DNA of 64,000 nucleotides from Cricetomys ansorgei (taxonomy: Eukaryota; Chordata; Mammalia; Rodentia; Nesomyidae): NCBI GenBank assembly GCA_026225945.1, contig JAMJFZ010001133.1, positions 15,216,001-15,280,000 of the forward strand, written 5' to 3'. Of the stretch, positions 59,476 to 64,000 are shown one piece after another. Every line of letters starts with the position of its first letter. The first letter of the stretch is position 1. The notes under the pieces are model-generated. The model saw nothing but the letters and a program-made list of their open reading frames with translations, was not told where the DNA came from and searched no databases. The position numbers and the translations under genes are program-made.

Positions 59476-59742
59476 CAAGCAAGAAGAGGCAGCTGCAGTC
59501 ATCACAAGTCCCCAAAGACCATATACTGTATCAATCCATTTACGTGAAACATACCAAATGTGTAAATACATAAAAACAAAAGTACATCCATTCTTGCAAG
59601 GAACTAAGGTAGCAGGTTGATTGGGTAATATATGGTTTCTTTTAGGAATAATGAAAAGTATATATAATAAAGGTGATGGTTGCACAATATAATGAATGTA
59701 CTAAAGTCATACACCTTAAAAGGTGAGTTTTAATTCAGAAAT

Positions 59743-59875
59743 AGTAGCCTGTACCTGTAATCCAAGCACTCAGGAGTCTGAATTTGATACCAGTCTGAGC
59801 TACACAGTAGCTCAATGCCAGCCTGAGCAATATAATGAGAAATTACCCCGAAAGTTAAAAAAAAAAAAAAGCGTA
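59743..59875 (+). repeat. Old B1-type SINE
   Basis: 'agcctgtacctgtaatccaa', 'gcactcaggagtctgaattt' and 'cagcctgagcaatataatga', A-tail 59856-59869. Confidence 0.75.
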
Positions 59876-60520
59876 TAGTATGGATATTAACAGATTCCTA
59901 TACCAAAAAAGAAATGTGTGAGTTAAACAAATTACATTATCTTTCCAAAGGTTACAGAAGTAACAAACAAGGATTCAAATAATATAATCAAAAGATTATT
60001 TCACACTAACTTTCATGTTTTCTAATCCTTTATTCATCCCTGTAGACAGAAATATAATATCTCAAGCAGATTCAATAGGAGAACAGAGACAATTCTCTGA
60101 GTTGCAAGCCTGCATAGTCTAGGCAAAGGGTCCCTCCTCTGATGAACTGACCCAGAGCACGTGGCCTCCAGGTAATTTATTGAGGAAAGGCACCACCCAC
60201 CAATACACAGGTATTTACTTCTTAATGAACAGAACTTCCACAGTACAACAACTCCTAACTTTAGCTGGTGGACTTGACGCTGTTTTACAGATGAAGTCAA
60301 GACTCCAGGCAAGGTATTCCCTGCCCGGTGCTTAGGCTGAGGGAGTAGGCCATAAAAGTTCCTCCATTAGCAATAGTACAATCAAATGCCTTTAACACAA
60401 AGATCTCAATGGGCACAGCAAATCTGAATATAAGTTTGTTCCATCCAAGGGTACTGAGTAGACCATTACCAGTACTTCAAACTAGCATTCTTTCTGCATT
60501 CAAGAAAGCTGCTTCCCAAA

Positions 60521-60534
60521 CCCCCCCCCCCCCC
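60521..60534. repeat. Poly-C run of 14
   Basis: Fourteen C in a row, preceded by AAA; poly-G on the transcript strand. Confidence 0.97.
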
Positions 60535-61215
60535 ACTCAGAAAGCTGGTTCTAACAGCAAAGGAAAGTAACCTTCTGGCAGCGGCAGCTCCTGCTAACAG
60601 ACACAGCAGCTGTTCAAAGTTCCTATTACTGCATAGAAGTGCATGTAGCTTTAAATATTTGATAATAAGTTTAAATATTCCACTACACATCCCACAAGCA
60701 CTATTCCAAAATTAATCACATCAAACGCTAATAATTTGCTAAAAATGTAAAAATGGTGTTTCATTTTCATTTCACTTATTCCCAAACGACAATTTAAAGG
60801 CTACTATACTATCTATAAATGACTTATTTTGTTTAAAATTTCAGCATAGAACAACTGCTGACTTTGTCTAGAGGTCTGTATACTTAATTACAGATTATTA
60901 ATAAAATTCTGTTGACAGTTTACAAATCCATTAGAAGTTTACACCCCCTAAACAGTTCGAACTACACCAGGGAGACAAAGACAGGCAACACTGTCAAGAA
61001 AGAACATTTATACACAAAACCTTTTTTAGTATTGATGCTTACTGTATAAAGAAATGGGGGGAGGGGGCTTTTAATATATCCTTAGGAAATGTGGCAATAA
61101 ATGGATTCTAATTTACTTTTTAAGTATTTGTATCTGGAAAAGTCATAAATAGCTAATACTAAATGTACTGCTGCTTTCAAACTTCAACTACTGCCATTTT
61201 TTTAGTATTTTCGAC

Positions 61216-61405
61216 TTCTTTATATATGTGTAACCGCTTTACCTACACATATATGTGCATACCTGACACCCACAGAGGATAGAGGGTGTCCAAGCTCCTG
61301 GAACTGGGGATGCCTGTGAGCTACCATGGGGTGCTGGGAATTGTTTATGAGTCCTTTTGCAAAAGGAACATGTGCTCTGAACCACTGAACCATAGCTCCA
61401 CCCCA
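61216..61405 (-). repeat. B3 SINE, antisense
   Basis: 'ctcctggaactggggatgcc', 'gtgagctaccatggggtgct' and 'tgaaccactgaaccatagct'. Confidence 0.8.
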
Positions 61406-61475
61406 GTTATTTTTTTCAATATAAAAAGTAAAAAGAAAAATTAAAAGTACACAGAACAAGGTTCAACTATTTACT

Positions 61476-61655
61476 AAAACTTTGTTGAGCCAGGTGGTGG
61501 TGGCGCAAACCTTTAACACCAGCACTTGGGAGGCAGAAGCAGGTGGATCTCTGTGGGTTCAAGACCAGTCTGGTTTACTGAGTGAGTTACAGGACAGCCA
61601 GAGTTACAGCAGGGAAACCCTGTCTTGGAGGAGAAAAATTAAAAAACTTAGTTGA
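61476..61655 (+). repeat. B1 SINE with near-perfect target duplication
   Basis: Body about 61489-61642 ('gcttgggaggcagaagcagg'-type core, 'gttacagcagggaaaccctg'). Flanks aaaactttgttga and aaaacttagttga (61476-61488 and 61643-61655) differ at one base. Confidence 0.88.
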
Positions 61656-62084
61656 AAAGCAAATAAAGATCTCTATACATATTTTATGGATCAATATCTC
61701 ATTTGTAGATTCTATACATAGTTAAAAATGTAACAACTTTTCAATTAAAAAACAATAAATCAGTATTAATCCATCTTCTTTTCATTGTTGTTACTTTATT
61801 ACTTTTCTAAATACGCCATGCTATCTTTGGTCTCCACTTAGCTGGAACATATCCTTTATATTAATTGTTCATTTTTCCTTTGTTTTTAATCTAATGGCTT
61901 CCAAATACCTTAGAATAAATACAAAGTCCTTTCTACTGTACCTAGAGAGTTGGCCTGCATGATCTTATTCCCTCTCTGGCCTTAGTTATTCTAAGTCTTT
62001 CTTAACACACTACTGCCAGCTCATAGCTTGAGTCTGTACTTGTACACAGATCAAATTTAGTTCATGGAAGAACTATCTGCTCTT

Positions 62085-62490
62085 GGCAGTTGTGATATTT
62101 GGTTTTCACTGTCAAATTGGCAGGATTTAGAATCACTTGGAAAGAGAACTTCAATGGGGGTTAGGGGGTCTCTGAGTTACACTGGCATGTGGATATGCCT
62201 CTGAGGGATTGTCTTAATTAGGTTAATTGATATAAGAAGATCTATCTTAATCGGGACCAGGGATATATATGTGAAGAAAGGTAGCTGAGCACTAGCATGC
62301 ACTGATCTCTTCTGCTGGCCAATGTAATATAACCAACCAGGTGCTTAGAGTTCCTGAGGCCCTGACTTTCCCATCATGATGCATTATTGTAACCTAGAAC
62401 TGTGAGCTAAAATAGACCTTTTCTTCCTTAAGTTGTTTTTGTCAAGAGTATTTTATATCATGTTTTATCACAGCAACAAGAAAAAAAAAA
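62085..62490 (+). mobile_element. Rodent hAT-like repeat (second family)
   Basis: 'ttcactgtcaaattggcagg', 'ctctgagggattgtcttaat' and 'aactgtgagctaaaatagac', ending 'atgttttatcacagcaacaa'. A diverged relative of 42876-43261. Confidence 0.55.
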
Positions 62491-63346
62491 AAACTAAGCC
62501 AGCTGTTCTGAATAAAATGCAATTAAAAGCAATGGTCAGAAATCACTGTATTTAGTCTTGGGTTAGGTTAACTAAAGATGTCAGCTTGTTTGCAAGTGAC
62601 TTAAAGAGATCACGCTTACAGCTCCTAAATGCTTTTACAGAAAGCAGGTATGTCTGTTGGTCCTGTCAAACCAGAAATATTCTTCTTTATGCTTTTGTCC
62701 ACTGTAAAAGAAAACAGTTTTGATTGTACCTGACAATTTTAATTAAGGCTTTGCAGATTTATTTATCTCTTTTTTCAGCATCCTAAGGAACACCCTAGCA
62801 GTTCTATTGTCTGCACTAGTCACTAGGCACTCACCTTGATGATGAGCAGGTGTATAGAGTCCTAAATTTATAAAAACACCCTCTGTGAAGGCCAAAGTTC
62901 AACAACAGTACTATCATTGTTTTCAGGTTTTAATTCTTCAATTAACTCTTGCTTTCCCATGTGAGCTTTAAGTTCCCTAAAATCATGAATTGGTGGTGAT
63001 TCTTACCCGAAAGGTTTTTTGTACCAACAATGACTTTTCTCTTGCTGACCAATGCAGTCACAGCACTATACAAATTGTACTATTTAACTTCATAAAGTTC
63101 TTAAGTACATTTATTATACATTACTTTCAATGTGAAATATATAGAACCAGAAAATAATTTCATTCCTACTCTATTAGTATACTGCTTCTTTGTAACCTTT
63201 CAATGTTGAAAAGTTTTACAGATATCCAAACACCAAAAAGAGCTGAAGCTTCCAAACAAAACAGAGCATACTGTATATGTGTCTATATGTATGTACATGC
63301 ATATATACATAAATATATATGAAATGTGTGTATACATATGTGTGTA

Positions 63347-63350
<4 letters not shown>

Positions 63351-63414
<64 letters not shown>
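63351..63414. repeat. 64 bp perfect palindrome (TG)n-TATA-(CA)n
   Basis: Fourteen TG units, a (TA)4 centre and CA units. Symmetry is exact from 63351 to 63414, centre between 63382 and 63383; the CA arm continues to 63421. Confidence 0.97.
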
Positions 63415-63423
<9 letters not shown>

Positions 63424-63450
63424 CAACCATAAATTCTAACTCCATATGGA

Positions 63451-63635
63451 TGAGGTTTGTTTAGTTCTTAAGACAAGCTATTCTGTACCCCAGGATGGCC
63501 TCAAACTTGCCACCAGAAGAGAGTGCGCTTGAACTTCTGATCTTCCTCATGCACCACTCCCAAGTGCTTTATGCAGTGCTGAGGATCAAAACTGACAAGC
63601 ACTCCACTAACAGCAACAACCCCAGCACCACACAG
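63451..63635 (-). repeat. B4-type SINE, antisense
   Basis: A B1 complement ('ccccaggatggcctcaaact', 'ccactcccaagtgctttatg') followed by an ID-like complement ('actgacaagcactccactaa', 'caacaaccccagcaccac'), as expected for an inverted ID-B1 fusion. Confidence 0.75.
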
Positions 63636-64000
63636 GGTATTGTGTGACTACAGACTGCAGATACTGCAAAAACACATTTTTAATCTACCTCAATTATCAC
63701 CTAAAATCAATCACTCTAACAGAATGACTAAGACAAAGACAAAATCCAAAACCCATGAACAACATTTATAGTAAGAGTAGGTGTGAACAGGATACCCACA
63801 TGGACCTCAAAACAAAAACAGAGAAAGCTGCATGACCACATACAGGAAGGTTGACCCGACCTGAGAGTCACAAAATAGCTACTAGGTATTCCGGGGGCAG
63901 TCTGGGGGACAAAAAGCTGAAAACTGGAAACAGCTCAATCCAATAACCATACAACTTGGTTCCCAGTTGGAACTCAGAACCTTTCTCAGTGAGAAACTAG

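Larger units (their letters stand above)
58726..64000. other. SLMAP intron upstream of the second FHA exon (partial)
   Basis: This stretch is 5' of the first exon seen, on the transcript strand. It holds B1, ID/B4 and B3 SINEs, a hAT-like repeat, a poly-C run, AT-rich microsatellites and a large TG/CA palindrome, listed separately. I looked for the exon with the FHA N-terminus (residues before FYLQD) and did not find it, so it should lie above 64000. About 59876-61215 is otherwise unique AT-rich sequence with nothing I can name. Confidence 0.8.

Noticed and set aside
63200..63464. Open frames of alternating Cys-Val or His-Thr
   Set aside because: They read the TG/CA microsatellite palindrome.
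1..64000. CRISPR arrays, operons, tRNA or rRNA genes, phage-like modules
   Set aside because: None seen. The only regular array is the 41 bp minisatellite, which has no spacers; tRNA-like pieces are SINE heads.
58726..64000. The N-terminal SLMAP exon with the FHA phosphate-binding loop
   Set aside because: I looked for the coding sequence preceding FYLQD on the minus strand and found none, so it is not claimed.

Overview
The window is intronic, AT-rich mammalian DNA from a muroid rodent. It is full of rodent-type SINEs (B1, B2/B3 and ID/B4-like copies), rodent L1 fragments and a rodent class II endogenous retrovirus remnant. The younger B1 copies carry a short run reading 'gttacaacagagaaaccctg', which suggests a cricetid (hamster or vole type) rather than house mouse; that is inference from memory of the families.

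One host gene explains all the host coding sequence I can support. Fifteen internal exons on the minus strand between 58725 and 6896 encode the middle of SLMAP (sarcolemma membrane-associated protein), the tail-anchored STRIPAK subunit whose FHA domain reads phosphorylated MST1/2. Transcription runs from high to low coordinates. All 15 exons have AG acceptors and GT donors and join into one open frame of 1303 nt, about residues 67-500. The N-terminal exon (start of the FHA domain, before 'FYLQD') lies beyond 64000. The C-terminal coiled coils and membrane anchor lie below position 1.

Layout from the transcript 5' side: 64000-58726, part of the first intron; 58725-44819, three exons finishing the FHA domain and linker; 42747-29244, six exons of coiled coil, including a 7.8 kb intron that holds a broken pro-pol retroviral remnant in the same sense as the gene; 29156-6896, six small exons (51, 51, 63, 60, 81 and 60 nt), all phase 1-1, forming a modular region suited to alternative splicing; 6895-1, the next intron. 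The last six exons lie among introns of up to 10 kb.

The rest is interspersed repeats. Highlights are a 5'-truncated L1 with a 13 bp target duplication (51708-54147), several B1 copies with recognisable target duplications, inverted SINE pairs, hAT-like rodent repeats including one nested in a SINE, a 41 bp minisatellite (five copies), a (CTTT)n-type tract 26 nt below a donor site, a 64 bp perfect (TG)n/(CA)n palindrome, and a small CpG-rich open segment at 26521-26640 that I cannot explain.

I found no prokaryotic-style gene cluster, CRISPR array or obviously new multi-gene system. SINE and L1 limits are approximate, judged by eye; exon limits are exact under the GT-AG rule.
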